Below are positions 36,916 to 44,392 of a stretch of 64,000 bases of DNA, piece by piece; position 1 is the first letter of the stretch, and every line of letters begins with the position of its first letter. Under the pieces are notes generated by a model. The model saw only the letters and a list, made by a program, of their open reading frames with translations, ran no database searches and was not told where the DNA came from. A program made the position numbers and the translations under genes. This stretch comes from an uncultured Alistipes sp. (GTDB lineage Bacteria > Bacteroidota > Bacteroidia > Bacteroidales > Rikenellaceae). The DNA lies in the NCBI GenBank assembly GCA_944320685.1, contig CALUIK010000002.1:295210-359209 (forward strand), in the 5' to 3' direction.

Positions 36916-37089
36916 TTATCCGATAACGACGAATTCATCCTCCTCCGGAATGACGGCCAGGCCGCCCCAGGTGCCGTGGAGTTGTCCTATGGCATCGATG
37001 TATTCGACCGTGCCTTCGTGTCCGTCGTAACGGCTGTCCTCGCCCGTTAGATGGATGATGCGGATCTTGTCGCCAACTTTCACTTCCAT
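36916..37089 (-). CDS. DUF4314-type small protein
   Basis: This 57-residue protein (MEVKVGDKIRIIHLTGED, then GTVEYIDAIGQLHGTWGG) matches the DUF4314 pattern, a small beta-barrel found in phages and conjugative elements. The ATG at 37089 was chosen because family homology starts there. It is the last gene of a run of small prophage genes and is followed by a strong terminator. Function is unknown; an SH3-like nucleic-acid-binding fold is plausible. Confidence 0.75.
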   Translation of the reverse strand: MEVKVGDKIRIIHLTGEDSRYDGHEGTVEYIDAIGQLHGTWGGLAVIPEEDEFVVIG

Positions 37090-37108
37090 GATTATCGTTT
37101 TTTGAGAG

Positions 37109-37486
37109 TTAATCCAATGTGCGCATGATGCGATGGTAATCTGCCGCCTTAAGCCCGTGAAGCGTGATGTTGATCGACCTGCCATCTGTCGTCCAATGGA
37201 AATGCTCGGAACCGTAGAACCGCTCCAAAATGCGGCAGGTGTACATATTCCACTCGATCCGATGCAGGTTCAGGATCTCGATGTCATCGGCCGTTGCCTC
37301 CTGCCGTTCTGCTTCGCGGGCCGCGCAGCGTTTGAGAAAGGCAAGGAACTCATCGATCATCGCAATCCGGATATTGAGTGCCTGCCACTCGGGACCGTAT
37401 TCATCGTTTCGCTGCATCTCGTCGCACCGCTCAACGTAAAGCGCGCGTTCATCCTCCCACTGTTCGATCATCAGTCCGTACATCAT
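37109..37486 (-). CDS. Hypothetical helical prophage protein
   Basis: This 125-residue, acidic, mostly helical protein with no signal peptide or membrane segment was not recognised. It lies 19 bases upstream of the DUF4314 gene and 19 bases downstream of the coiled-coil gene, so it belongs to the same operon. Codon use is like the phage genes. A role in host takeover or DNA metabolism is only a guess. Confidence 0.65.
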   Translation of the reverse strand: MMYGLMIEQWEDERALYVERCDEMQRNDEYGPEWQALNIRIAMIDEFLAFLKRCAAREAERQEATADDIEILNLHRIEWNMYTCRILERFYGSEHFHWTTDGRSINITLHGLKAADYHRIMRTLD

Positions 37487-37505
37487 ATATTTCTGCTTGA
37501 AAGGT

Positions 37506-37721
37506 TTATTGGTGCTGTTGCTGCTCTTCTAATTTCCAGATTGCGGTCAACAGGCTCTGTATCTCGTCGTTGATGTGCAGGTTGCGCTCCAATAGCGTAT
37601 CGTAGTCCGACGTGCCACGGCGGTTCTCTTCTGCCAGATGGAGCAACTGTTGGCGGTTGCGCTCAAATTCGGCTTCAAGTCGGTCGATACGGCTGTTGAG
37701 TTGCTTTATTCTGGCTTCCAT
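37506..37721 (-). CDS. Small coiled-coil prophage protein
   Basis: This 71-residue protein is almost entirely charged coiled coil (SRIDRLEAEFERNRQQLLHL, then LLTAIWKLEEQQQ). It is the first gene of the small operon ending at 36916, read from a well-formed promoter 33-63 bases upstream. Function is unknown; such short coiled coils can be scaffold, antirepressor or assembly factors. Confidence 0.65.
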   Translation of the reverse strand: MEARIKQLNSRIDRLEAEFERNRQQLLHLAEENRRGTSDYDTLLERNLHINDEIQSLLTAIWKLEEQQQHQ

Positions 37722-37753
37722 AGTTTGCTGTTATTCAATCGTTTGTTACTGTG

Positions 37754-37784
37754 CAAACATAACATCATCTTTTGAAACGGTCAA
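37754..37784 (-). promoter_or_regulatory. Promoter of the small-gene operon
   Basis: The reverse strand has TTGA (37784-37781) and TATGTTTG (37761-37754), an exact -7 box, spaced 19 bases; the first gene starts at 37721. Confidence 0.65.
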
Positions 37785-37845
37785 GTTAATCTTGTGATGT
37801 TTATTATTTTTGTTTACAAGCAATTATCACTTATCACCTAAAGTT

Positions 37846-37871
37846 AAAAAACAGCCTAAAAGAGGCTGTTT
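37846..37871 (-). terminator. Terminator after the 37.9-kb gene
   Basis: A 9-bp stem (AAACAGCCT / AGGCTGTTT) with a 5-nt loop is followed by a run of T on the reverse strand, 18 bases after the stop of the 105-residue protein gene. Confidence 0.85.
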
Positions 37872-37888
37872 AGGAGACATGAGACTGA

Positions 37889-38206
37889 TTATGCCGGACG
37901 TTTTTCGGGGGTCGATTCTGCCAGTTCGAGAATACGTTCAATCATCTTCTTCTGCGAACTGTAGAAGTGACCGTTGTAGCCGTATTGTTCCGAGTAGCGG
38001 CCGCCCTCGCAATGCCATCGACGTACGCCCGAGTACTCGACGCCGTCAATGATGGCCACGGCCTCGTGATACGAGGTTCGAACCTGAAGCCAGCCCCAGC
38101 GACGGTCGTAGCGTTTGCAGACTTGGCAGGAGATCAACTTGTCGGTTACGCGGTATTCAAATTCCACCTGGCGGCGGGTTCCGTTGACGATAACGCTCTT
38201 CTTCAT
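37889..38206 (-). CDS. Hypothetical protein with CxxC-type motif
   Basis: This 105-residue protein starts MKKSVIVNGTRRQVEFEYRV. It is beta-rich at the N-terminus and carries CQVCKRYDRRWGW, which could bind zinc, with a charged C-terminal helix. The ATG at 38206 was chosen because the longer frame (to 38398) crosses an AT-rich promoter region. It is monocistronic between a divergent lipoprotein gene and its own terminator. No family was recognised. Confidence 0.65.
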   Translation of the reverse strand: MKKSVIVNGTRRQVEFEYRVTDKLISCQVCKRYDRRWGWLQVRTSYHEAVAIIDGVEYSGVRRWHCEGGRYSEQYGYNGHFYSSQKKMIERILELAESTPEKRPA

Positions 38207-38347
38207 AACACACTCTCTATTAATAGTTTGTTGCAGGACAAAGATGGTATTACATTTCGGAATATGCAAAATTACTTCGCGAATTATTAACCTTATTATC
38301 AAGAATATACCCCTTGTCAATAACGCATGAAAATAGATCAAGAATAT

Positions 38348-38378
38348 TGTTATATCGTAAAGAAACTTGTATATTTGT
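38348..38378 (+). promoter_or_regulatory. Promoter of the cargo lipoprotein gene
   Basis: TTG at 38348-38350 and an exact -7 box TATATTTG at 38371-38378, spaced 20 bases, lie 30 bases before the ATG. Confidence 0.7.
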
Positions 38379-38407
38379 AATAACCTACAATCTAACAAAA
38401 ACTACAT

Positions 38408-38905
38408 ATGAAGAATCTGAAAATATTACTTGCCTTTTTATGCGCAATAACTATTAGCGGTTGTGCATCATTAAAGCCTGTGTCTATATCCCGTCAAAGC
38501 CCCATTATCGGATATAAATATGCATATATTACGCCTACATCCGGCTTAACTTCAAGCAATAGCGGTGTATATGGTAACGCTTATGGAATCTATGGTTCGT
38601 CTCAAACCAAAAGCGTTAATCCAAGCGATATCATTTCAGGATCTCTCATAAAATATGGCTTTACTATTGTTCCGGAAGTAACATCAGAGATTGCCGAAAA
38701 GACAATAATTGTCAATTATGGAGAGAGCGGCAGACGAAATGTATTCTGGGGATACACGATTGAAATTACGTTGCAGATTTTAGATGCAAATAACCACGAA
38801 GTCATCTGTACAAGCACAGCAGAAGGTATGGGCTCAACAGAAGCTGACGATATCCGAATCGCGATAAATCGAGCCATAGAGGGAATATTTACTTCTGGTA
38901 GTTAA
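38408..38905 (+). CDS. Small lipoprotein (AT-rich prophage cargo)
   Basis: This 165-residue protein has a clear lipoprotein signal, MKNLKILLAFLCAITISGC. A glycine/serine/tyrosine-rich stretch (45-65) leads to a beta/alpha domain ending AEGMGSTEADDIRIAINRAI. It is on the strand opposite the surrounding prophage genes, has its own consensus promoter, and is markedly AT-rich, all typical of a lysogenically expressed 'moron'. Surface lipoproteins of this kind may block superinfection or alter the envelope; no function is known to me. It converges on the adenine methylase gene with a 36-base gap. Confidence 0.8.
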   Translation: MKNLKILLAFLCAITISGCASLKPVSISRQSPIIGYKYAYITPTSGLTSSNSGVYGNAYGIYGSSQTKSVNPSDIISGSLIKYGFTIVPEVTSEIAEKTIIVNYGESGRRNVFWGYTIEITLQILDANNHEVICTSTAEGMGSTEADDIRIAINRAIEGIFTSGS

Positions 38906-38941
38906 TTTCAAATTAGGGCGTTTTTCAGCATCTTAATTTGA

Positions 38942-39715
38942 TTAGTAGTTCGTTACGATCCACTCCTCCTGTCGGCGGCGTGAGACTTTCGAGGCCGTGA
39001 TCGTGCGTTCGATGCGGTGGATCTTCCAGCCGTACTGTGAGGCGAAGCGTTCGATCCCGACATGCGGGAACATCGTCAGCATGAACTTGCCGCGCACGGA
39101 GGCAAGCGTCTCCAACAGCCGCATGAAATCCGCCTCGTCGAACGTTCCGTTATAGTGGCCGCAGTCGCTGCCCACATAGGGCGGATCGACGAAATGGAAG
39201 GCTTCGGGCGTGTCGTAGCGCCGGATGAGATGAACACCGTCTTCGCACTCGACAACAACATGTTCCAGCCTCCGGCACAACTCCTCGGTGAAAGCTTCGC
39301 GGGCATTGCGGAGTTTCTGTGTCGTGGTCCCCGTACGGTCATACCCGAACGTGCCGTCGATCATCGAGGCAAAACCCAACTTCGTACATACCCACACGGC
39401 CCATGCCCGTTCGACAGGTGTGAAGAAGGTCGGATGGGCATTGATATGCCGTGCATGGGCGTGAATCTCGCGGCTGTGGAGTGTCGCGTCGATCAACTCC
39501 TTCAGTGCCGGGTACTTCATCTGCGCCACGCGGTAGAAGTTCACCAGTTCGGTGTTCGTGTCGTTGATGACCTCGCAGCGTACCGGCTCCTTGGCGAAGA
39601 GCACGGCGCAGCCGCCGCAGAAGGCCTCGGTATAGAGCGAATGCTCGGGGATGAGCGGCAGGATGTGCTTCAAAAGCATCTGTTTGTCGCCGTAGTAGGA
39701 AATCGGAGTTTTCAT
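38942..39715 (-). CDS. Phage DNA adenine-N6 methylase (Dam/D12 class)
   Basis: This 257-residue methylase of the D12 class has the SAM-binding motif TEAFCGGCAVLF (residues 29-40) and the catalytic DPPY (177-180). The first residues MKTPISYYGDK give the typical K-Y-x-G-x-K variant. It would transfer a methyl group to adenine in phage and host DNA. No cognate restriction enzyme is adjacent, so it is an orphan, probably protecting phage DNA or controlling packaging or transcription. Its recognition sequence is unknown. It lies in the - strand block just after the candidate spanin gene. Confidence 0.9.
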   Translation of the reverse strand: MKTPISYYGDKQMLLKHILPLIPEHSLYTEAFCGGCAVLFAKEPVRCEVINDTNTELVNFYRVAQMKYPALKELIDATLHSREIHAHARHINAHPTFFTPVERAWAVWVCTKLGFASMIDGTFGYDRTGTTTQKLRNAREAFTEELCRRLEHVVVECEDGVHLIRRYDTPEAFHFVDPPYVGSDCGHYNGTFDEADFMRLLETLASVRGKFMLTMFPHVGIERFASQYGWKIHRIERTITASKVSRRRQEEWIVTNY

Positions 39716-39725
39716 GATGGTCGGT

Positions 39726-40232
39726 TTAACGGAGTTTCAGCCACAGGAGAATCAACAGCACAAGCAGCAGGCAGGCGGCCGTCCATTTGAGCCACAACGT
39801 GCCGGTCGGATTGGGCTTTTCCTCGAGTGCGGTTTGTTCGTCGTTGCGCGCTGCGGCAAGAATGCGGCTGCGGGAGATGCTGTCGGAGTACGTGGTTCGG
39901 TCGTGTGCCGCAATGGCCTCGGTGTGGATGATGCGACGCACGGCAGGTCGGGACGTTGCGGGAATCTTCGGCGGCGGAAGGAGCGGATTGAGTGTATCGG
40001 GCGGCAGGATTGGCTCATCCTCCGAGGACGGAGGCCACTGCGCCGGTGGATAGAACTCGACGACAGTTTGACGCAGTGTTGCTAACTGTCGCTCGAACTC
40101 TTGCCGGATCCGCACCGTGAGGGCCGAGTCCGCAATGCGAATGTCGGCACGTCGGTCGGAGTGCATCTCCCGAAGCGGCGAACAGCTGCATGCCGTCGCG
40201 GCCAACAGAATAAGCGTTATTTTCGGATACAT
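39726..40232 (-). CDS. Candidate unimolecular spanin (lipoprotein with C-terminal membrane helix)
   Basis: This 168-residue protein has an N-terminal lipoprotein-type signal (ILLAATACSC) and a single strongly hydrophobic C-terminal helix (about 147-166; AACLLLVLLILLWL). The region between is proline-rich and predicted periplasmic. An outer-membrane lipid anchor at one end and an inner-membrane helix at the other is the layout of u-spanins, which fuse the two membranes in the last lysis step. Its start overlaps the GT frameshift product by 16 bases. It lies away from the holin/P5 pair, and no sequence family was recognised, so the call rests on topology. Confidence 0.6.
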   Translation of the reverse strand: MYPKITLILLAATACSCSPLREMHSDRRADIRIADSALTVRIRQEFERQLATLRQTVVEFYPPAQWPPSSEDEPILPPDTLNPLLPPPKIPATSRPAVRRIIHTEAIAAHDRTTYSDSISRSRILAAARNDEQTALEEKPNPTGTLWLKWTAACLLLVLLILLWLKLR

Positions 40233-40923
40233 CGTTTCATTTCGGTTGCACGTTCCATGCGTTCCTGCATGGTAGGTTCATGAATCTCGCGGGAAGGAAC
40301 ATTCTCCCACGGCAGCGGAAACATCTCGCACATCGGCCGGCGGTCCTTGCGGTCGAGTTGCAGACTTGTCAGCACCCATACGCTCCACCGTTCACGCTCC
40401 CACGCCTGACGAGCGATCCGTTCCTCGCGGTGTGCCCAACCAAGCCAGGCATAGCAGAACTCGGCGGGCGTCATCGCCGCAAAAACCTCGGGTGCAAAGC
40501 CCATCTGCCCGACGGCCAGGGCGAACCATCGTTCATAACTCAGGGTCGCCGCCGTCCCGCCGTCGGGCGCGGCCGGTTTGGGCCTTGCGACACGGTATCG
40601 GTGCGTGCCATCTCGCCCAAACGATCCGTGAGCGGTGAGATGCTTTCGACGAAGAGGTCCGAGACGGTCAGAATAAGCGTCGGATCTTCGTCGAAGAGGT
40701 CCCATACTTCGTCTTCGGTGTAGCGCCGGTCGTCGCCCGCACGTCGGGCTCCTTCATTGAGTCCCGTGGCGGTCAGCGCCACGATGCTGTCGAGCGTCGA
40801 GAGGGCTTCGGCCGACGAGACGGTCGAGGCGAAGTCCGCGCCGCGCTGCCGGGTGAATTCATGAATGGCGCGCAGCCCGAAATGAATCGGGCGTGGCGTA
40901 CCGTGGATGATGATCTCGTTCAT
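40217..40923 (-). CDS. Tail assembly chaperone GT-type fusion, made by -1 frameshifting
   Basis: The short frame (40923 to 40540, 127 residues, MNEIIIHGTPRPIHFGLRAI) is the G-like tail chaperone. A -1 shift at the heptamer CCCAAAC (reverse strand 40582-40576, read C-CCA-AAC in frame) continues into an overlapping frame ending at 40217. This gives a product of about 235 residues whose extension begins PAAPDGGTAATLSYERWF. Position between tail-tube and distal genes, the size ratio and the X-XXY-YYZ heptamer all match lambda G/GT logic. GT binds the tape measure during tail assembly. The separate internal frame starting at 40705 is not needed as a gene. Confidence 0.88.
40540..40923 (-). CDS. 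Tail assembly chaperone G-type (unshifted product)
   Basis: This is the 127-residue zero-frame product of the frameshift gene. After the CCCAAAC slippery site it adds only about eleven residues before the TGA at 40542-40540. It would be the abundant chaperone, with the shifted GT form made at low level. The start is 13 bases after the tube gene stop. Its N-terminal sheet and helices resemble small tail-assembly proteins of siphoviruses. Confidence 0.85.
   Translation of the reverse strand: MNEIIIHGTPRPIHFGLRAIHEFTRQRGADFASTVSSAEALSTLDSIVALTATGLNEGARRAGDDRRYTEDEVWDLFDEDPTLILTVSDLFVESISPLTDRLGEMARTDTVSQGPNRPRPTAGRRRP
40576..40582 (-). promoter_or_regulatory. Programmed -1 ribosomal frameshift site CCCAAAC
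   Basis: The zero frame reads C-CCA-AAC at codons 115-116 of the G-like gene. Re-pairing as CCC-AAA allows a -1 shift into the downstream frame. GC-rich DNA follows directly and may fold into a stimulatory structure. Confidence 0.85.
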
Positions 40924-40936
40924 GGTATGCGTAGTG

Positions 40937-41377
40937 TCAAGGTTGCGGATTGTCGGCAGGGGTCAGATTCCCGCTGCCGGTAAGAGAGTAACTGTACGTG
41001 GCGTTGTCGCCTGCGGGCGTCGAGAGCGAAAAAGTCGTGATGTAGGCCTTGCCCGTGTACATCTTCACAAGGCCCGTAAGTGGCGACTTGATGACCACGT
41101 CGACCAGTTTCTTGGAGAGGACGATGCCTAACAGGTCTTCCGAAGAGTGGGCATTCTCGATTGAGTCGTCGAGTACCACCAGCCCGTCGCCGTCAACCGA
41201 CCAGGATATGTCGCCCGGAGCCTTCTCCTTGCCGTTGGTGTCCTTCGTGCGCAGCTCCTTCATCTCCAGATCGACCTTCAGCGTGTGCGACGTGGCATGA
41301 AGCGTCGTCTTCTCATCCACAAGCAGGATGATATCCTCGCCCTGGATAATCTTTTTCGTTCCAATGGATTCAGGCAT
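40937..41377 (-). CDS. Major tail tube protein
   Basis: This 146-residue beta-rich protein (MPESIGTKKIIQGEDIILLVD, then KVDLEMKELRTKDTNG and GKAYITTFSLSTPAGDNATYSYSLTGSG) lies between the tail-completion gene and the G/GT chaperones, where siphoviruses encode the tube subunit. The tube forms the hollow tail around the tape measure. Length and predicted fold fit the phage tail tube superfamily. Confidence 0.85.
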   Translation of the reverse strand: MPESIGTKKIIQGEDIILLVDEKTTLHATSHTLKVDLEMKELRTKDTNGKEKAPGDISWSVDGDGLVVLDDSIENAHSSEDLLGIVLSKKLVDVVIKSPLTGLVKMYTGKAYITTFSLSTPAGDNATYSYSLTGSGNLTPADNPQP

Positions 41378-41397
41378 AAGCGTCTGTTGTTTTGTGT

Positions 41398-41754
41398 TCA
41401 GATGATTCGAAAGGTAAGTGTGATGCCGTGCAGGTCGCCGTCGGCATAGTATTCCGTGGCCGAGGAGCGGAGGTAACAGCGGCGCCCCTCGAACCCGGCG
41501 CCCTCCAGCGCCGCGATGATGCGGTGTTTGAGTTGCTCGGCGGCAGCATAGCGGCCGTCACAGACTGCAACCTCAAAGGTGGTCACGTAGCCCGCAATGC
41601 CGTGCAGCGTACGGACCGGAGTCTCCTCCGGAACGGTGAAGGCCGCAAACGGTGTCGGCGTGCGGGCATCGACGGCCCCGGCCTGCACGCGCCCCTGCAA
41701 CTCGGGAGCGGCAGCCTCGATCAGGACGATAAGGCGGGTCTTGAAATCGATCAT
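41398..41754 (-). CDS. Tail completion protein (DUF3168 type)
   Basis: This 118-residue protein has the DUF3168 layout: MIDFKTRLIVLIEAAAPELQ, FAAFTVPEETPVRT, then YYADGDLHGITLTFRI. The family (lambda gpU / HK97 gp10-neighbour type) closes the tail top and contacts the head connector. Its start overlaps the gp10-like gene stop by four bases. The adjacent tube gene follows after 20 bases. Confidence 0.85.
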   Translation of the reverse strand: MIDFKTRLIVLIEAAAPELQGRVQAGAVDARTPTPFAAFTVPEETPVRTLHGIAGYVTTFEVAVCDGRYAAAEQLKHRIIAALEGAGFEGRRCYLRSSATEYYADGDLHGITLTFRII

Positions 41755-42275
41755 GGCGATACGGGTTTGAAGTTGCGGACGACGAACTTCTCGACGGCCG
41801 CGGCCAGCGCATCGCCGAAGAGCGCTATGGTACGTTCCGATTCCTGCGTGTAGGCAATCTCCAGAAAAGGGACGGCTCGCAGACCGCGCACGCTTCGCGT
41901 GAAGATCTTCTCGCCGCGTTCGTTCTCGAAGACGAGCAGCCGTCCCTTGCGCGAGGTTCGCGGGTCCTTCGTACCCTCGTGGATGAACTTGCCGTAATAC
42001 TGGTTTACAGAGCCCTTTCGCTTGGCATGTTCGAAGACCGGTTTGACGGCAACATCCACCTCCGACCTGGGCGCATTGCAGTCGCGGAAACGCACGATGC
42101 GCAGTTGCCTGCGCAGACGGCCCGTGCGTACCGGAACGCGACCCTTTGCCGTGCGGAGCATCGGTTGTGCCGAGGTGCGCAGCGCCGTGAGCAGCATCCG
42201 CTTCTGCATGTTGTTGGGCAGTTGGTCCATAATGCGTTTGGCTTCGACGTAACCGTCAACTTTCAGTGTCAGCAT
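41751..42275 (-). CDS. HK97 gp10-like tail component
   Basis: This 174-residue protein (MLTLKVDGYVEAKRIMDQLP, then TAKGRVPVRTGRLRRQL) carries the characteristic 'VPVRTGRLR' motif of HK97 gp10-like neck/tail proteins. The ATG at 42275 was chosen; an extension to 42365 would overlap the preceding gene without homology. It overlaps the head-closure gene by 20 bases and the DUF3168 gene by four. Confidence 0.88.
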   Translation of the reverse strand: MLTLKVDGYVEAKRIMDQLPNNMQKRMLLTALRTSAQPMLRTAKGRVPVRTGRLRRQLRIVRFRDCNAPRSEVDVAVKPVFEHAKRKGSVNQYYGKFIHEGTKDPRTSRKGRLLVFENERGEKIFTRSVRGLRAVPFLEIAYTQESERTIALFGDALAAAVEKFVVRNFKPVSP

Positions 42276-42573
42276 CGCTCTTCTTGCATTTGATGTGTAG
42301 TCGCCAGCGGCGCCCCTCGGCGTGAATGGAGGTGATGTGCCGCAGGATTCCTTCGTCGCGGACAATCATGTCGGGGTGCAGGCCGGGAATCCACCGGATT
42401 GTATAGACCGCCTCGTTTTCGTGAACGATACGGCCCGCATAGAGGTTTTCGCGACCACCGGCTTCGGTATATTGTGCGTAGCAGACGGCCACGCTCCGCA
42501 GACGTTGCGTGCGGTCGTTGTAGGCGTCGCGCTCCTCGACGTATTCGAGGATTTCGATTCGGTGGTCAAACAT
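42256..42573 (-). CDS. Head closure / head-tail adaptor protein
   Basis: This 105-residue protein (MFDHRIEILEYVEERDAYND, then TIRWIPGLHPDMIVRDEG) follows the SPP1 gp16 / HK97 head-closure pattern: beta-barrel with the late 'I-R-W-x-P-G-L' strand. It overlaps the upstream connector gene by eight bases. It should seal the portal ring and join the tail. Confidence 0.85.
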   Translation of the reverse strand: MFDHRIEILEYVEERDAYNDRTQRLRSVAVCYAQYTEAGGRENLYAGRIVHENEAVYTIRWIPGLHPDMIVRDEGILRHITSIHAEGRRWRLHIKCKKSDADTES

Positions 42574-43105
42574 CTCCGTAAGGGGTTATCCGCCACGGAA
42601 GCAGCAGTTTCTCGGCCGTGAGCGGCAGTTCGGAGACTGAACGGCCAACCAGAGCGTCCGATTCGTTGTCGTAAAGCGTACCCAGAATCAGCAGCACGGC
42701 GGCCCGGATGGCAGGCGGAAGGCTCTCTTCGTCATAGCCGACAAGCAGAGTCGCCGAAATCTGCATGCCACCGCAGGAGGCATTGAACGAGAGACAGGCC
42801 GTGTAGTCGGCGGCATGCAGTTGCCACAGGTCGTCGGAAAGAGGTTCACGAGAGGCAGTGAGCCGCTCGACGGCCGTCGTCGGGACGGGCAGCCGGAGCG
42901 TCGGATGCTCGACGGCGGGAAGCGTTGCTTCGACTTCCACTCTCCGCTGTCGGATGAAACGTCCCGACAGGTCCTCGGCCACGGCAACGGCCATGTCGAG
43001 TTTCGCAGCAATCAGGGTATCGTCATGGGTGGCACTGCCTACCCGCAGGTGCTGCCGAGCGAGGTCCAGAGGTATCGGCGGCTCACCGTTCTCGAGAACA
43101 CGCAT
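42566..43105 (-). CDS. Head-tail connector (gp6-like)
   Basis: This 179-residue protein (PPIPLDLARQHLRVG, then AAVLLILGTLYDNESDAL) has the helical hairpin arrangement of gp6/gp15-like connectors that dock under the portal. It begins three bases after the capsid gene stop and overlaps the head-closure gene by eight bases, as usual in HK97-type modules. Confidence 0.86.
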   Translation of the reverse strand: MRVLENGEPPIPLDLARQHLRVGSATHDDTLIAAKLDMAVAVAEDLSGRFIRQRRVEVEATLPAVEHPTLRLPVPTTAVERLTASREPLSDDLWQLHAADYTACLSFNASCGGMQISATLLVGYDEESLPPAIRAAVLLILGTLYDNESDALVGRSVSELPLTAEKLLLPWRITPYGDV

Positions 43106-43108
43106 CTT

Positions 43109-44308
43109 CTATGCGGATTTGTGGACCAGTTTGTGAACCGGATGCGTACCGGCATCGAGCAGCACGCCATCGACACGCGCGAAGCCGAACAGTCCGATCG
43201 AGAGGTACTCCGCAAGCAGTTCGTTGAGCCGAATAACGCGGAACGACTTTACCATGCGGATGCGGTACTTTGACAGGTCGCCGAAGAGCACCGAGGTCTT
43301 GCCGGCACCGATGTCTTCCAGATCATCGTTCAGCACATACCCCTTGCCGAAGAGCGTCGGCGGCGTACCGTCGCGCGCACCTTCCTGCCAGATGTAGCGT
43401 CCCGTCGAGTCCTTGATCTTGACCAGCGCCCAGAGCGTGTTGCGGTTGAACATGAACCGACCGTTGCGCGCATAGGAAGAGTCGACACCCTTGACCAGTT
43501 CGATGATGTCGTCAAGCGTGATAGCCGTGGCTGCCGGTGCCGTTTTGCAGGCTGTAGCGGCGCCCACAATACCCGAAGGTTTGCCCGTGCCGTTGCCCGA
43601 GGTGAGGTCTGCATTAATGCCGCGGCCGAACGAGTCGCTCAACAGTCCAGACAGCAGCGCTTCGAGGTCGAAGGCCGAATCCTGCAGCAGTTCGAGTGAT
43701 ACGGGGACAATCGGCGTGCGGTAGGTGTAGGCCTTGAGGGTCACCGAGCCGAACGACGGTGCCGACTTGGTCGATTGCTGGTACTCGGCCACGACCGTTG
43801 CCTTCGACTCCGTGTCGTTCACCGTCGGGAGGATCAGATCGCCGCCCGAGGTCGTGGTGAGGATCGTGCCGGCCTCGAACATACCGCCGTAGGCTTTCAA
43901 CGCCACCTCGATGTTCTCGGCAAGTATTGCCGGGACAAGAACGCCGGCCGAAAGTCCGGTGAGGCCGGCCCGCTGCTCGAAGAGCGCACGGCTTTCGGGA
44001 GAGACACCCGTGGCACCGTGTTGCAGGTAATCGCGGAACGCCGAGCGGTATTCATCAGTCTGCAGACCGGAGCCATTGTCAGTCGTTTCGCGGGCAGCGT
44101 ATTGACGTTCGGCCTGCCGGCGTTCGATCTCCACGTAACGCTCCTCGGCCTCGACGGCACGATCGGCCTTCTCGTAGTCGGCAAGCAGTTGCTGCCACCG
44201 GGCCTCCTCCTCGGAGGTCATCTCGCGCCCGTCGGTTGCCGTGCGCAATTCGTCGATCTGCGTGAAGATCGCCGCGCGGCTCTCTTTGAGGGATTTCAGT
44301 TTGCTCAT
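43109..44308 (-). CDS. HK97-fold major capsid protein
   Basis: This 399-residue capsid precursor has an N-terminal coiled-coil delta/scaffold region (about 1-105; MSKLKSLKESRAAIFTQIDE). An HK97-fold shell domain follows (VPVSLELLQDSAFDLEAL, then INADLTSGNGTGKPSGIVGA and FMFNRNTLWALVKIKDSTGR). The scaffold is probably removed by the protease encoded just upstream. The C-terminal tail is basic. Length and order match other Bacteroidetes siphoviruses. Confidence 0.95.
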   Translation of the reverse strand: MSKLKSLKESRAAIFTQIDELRTATDGREMTSEEEARWQQLLADYEKADRAVEAEERYVEIERRQAERQYAARETTDNGSGLQTDEYRSAFRDYLQHGATGVSPESRALFEQRAGLTGLSAGVLVPAILAENIEVALKAYGGMFEAGTILTTTSGGDLILPTVNDTESKATVVAEYQQSTKSAPSFGSVTLKAYTYRTPIVPVSLELLQDSAFDLEALLSGLLSDSFGRGINADLTSGNGTGKPSGIVGAATACKTAPAATAITLDDIIELVKGVDSSYARNGRFMFNRNTLWALVKIKDSTGRYIWQEGARDGTPPTLFGKGYVLNDDLEDIGAGKTSVLFGDLSKYRIRMVKSFRVIRLNELLAEYLSIGLFGFARVDGVLLDAGTHPVHKLVHKSA

Positions 44309-44392
44309 AGATTTTTCGTTTCGTTCACAGGCAAACTTAATCCCACCCTGTCGCTCCCGGGCGAAACATTGTCGCAGTTGCCGGGCGGAGAA

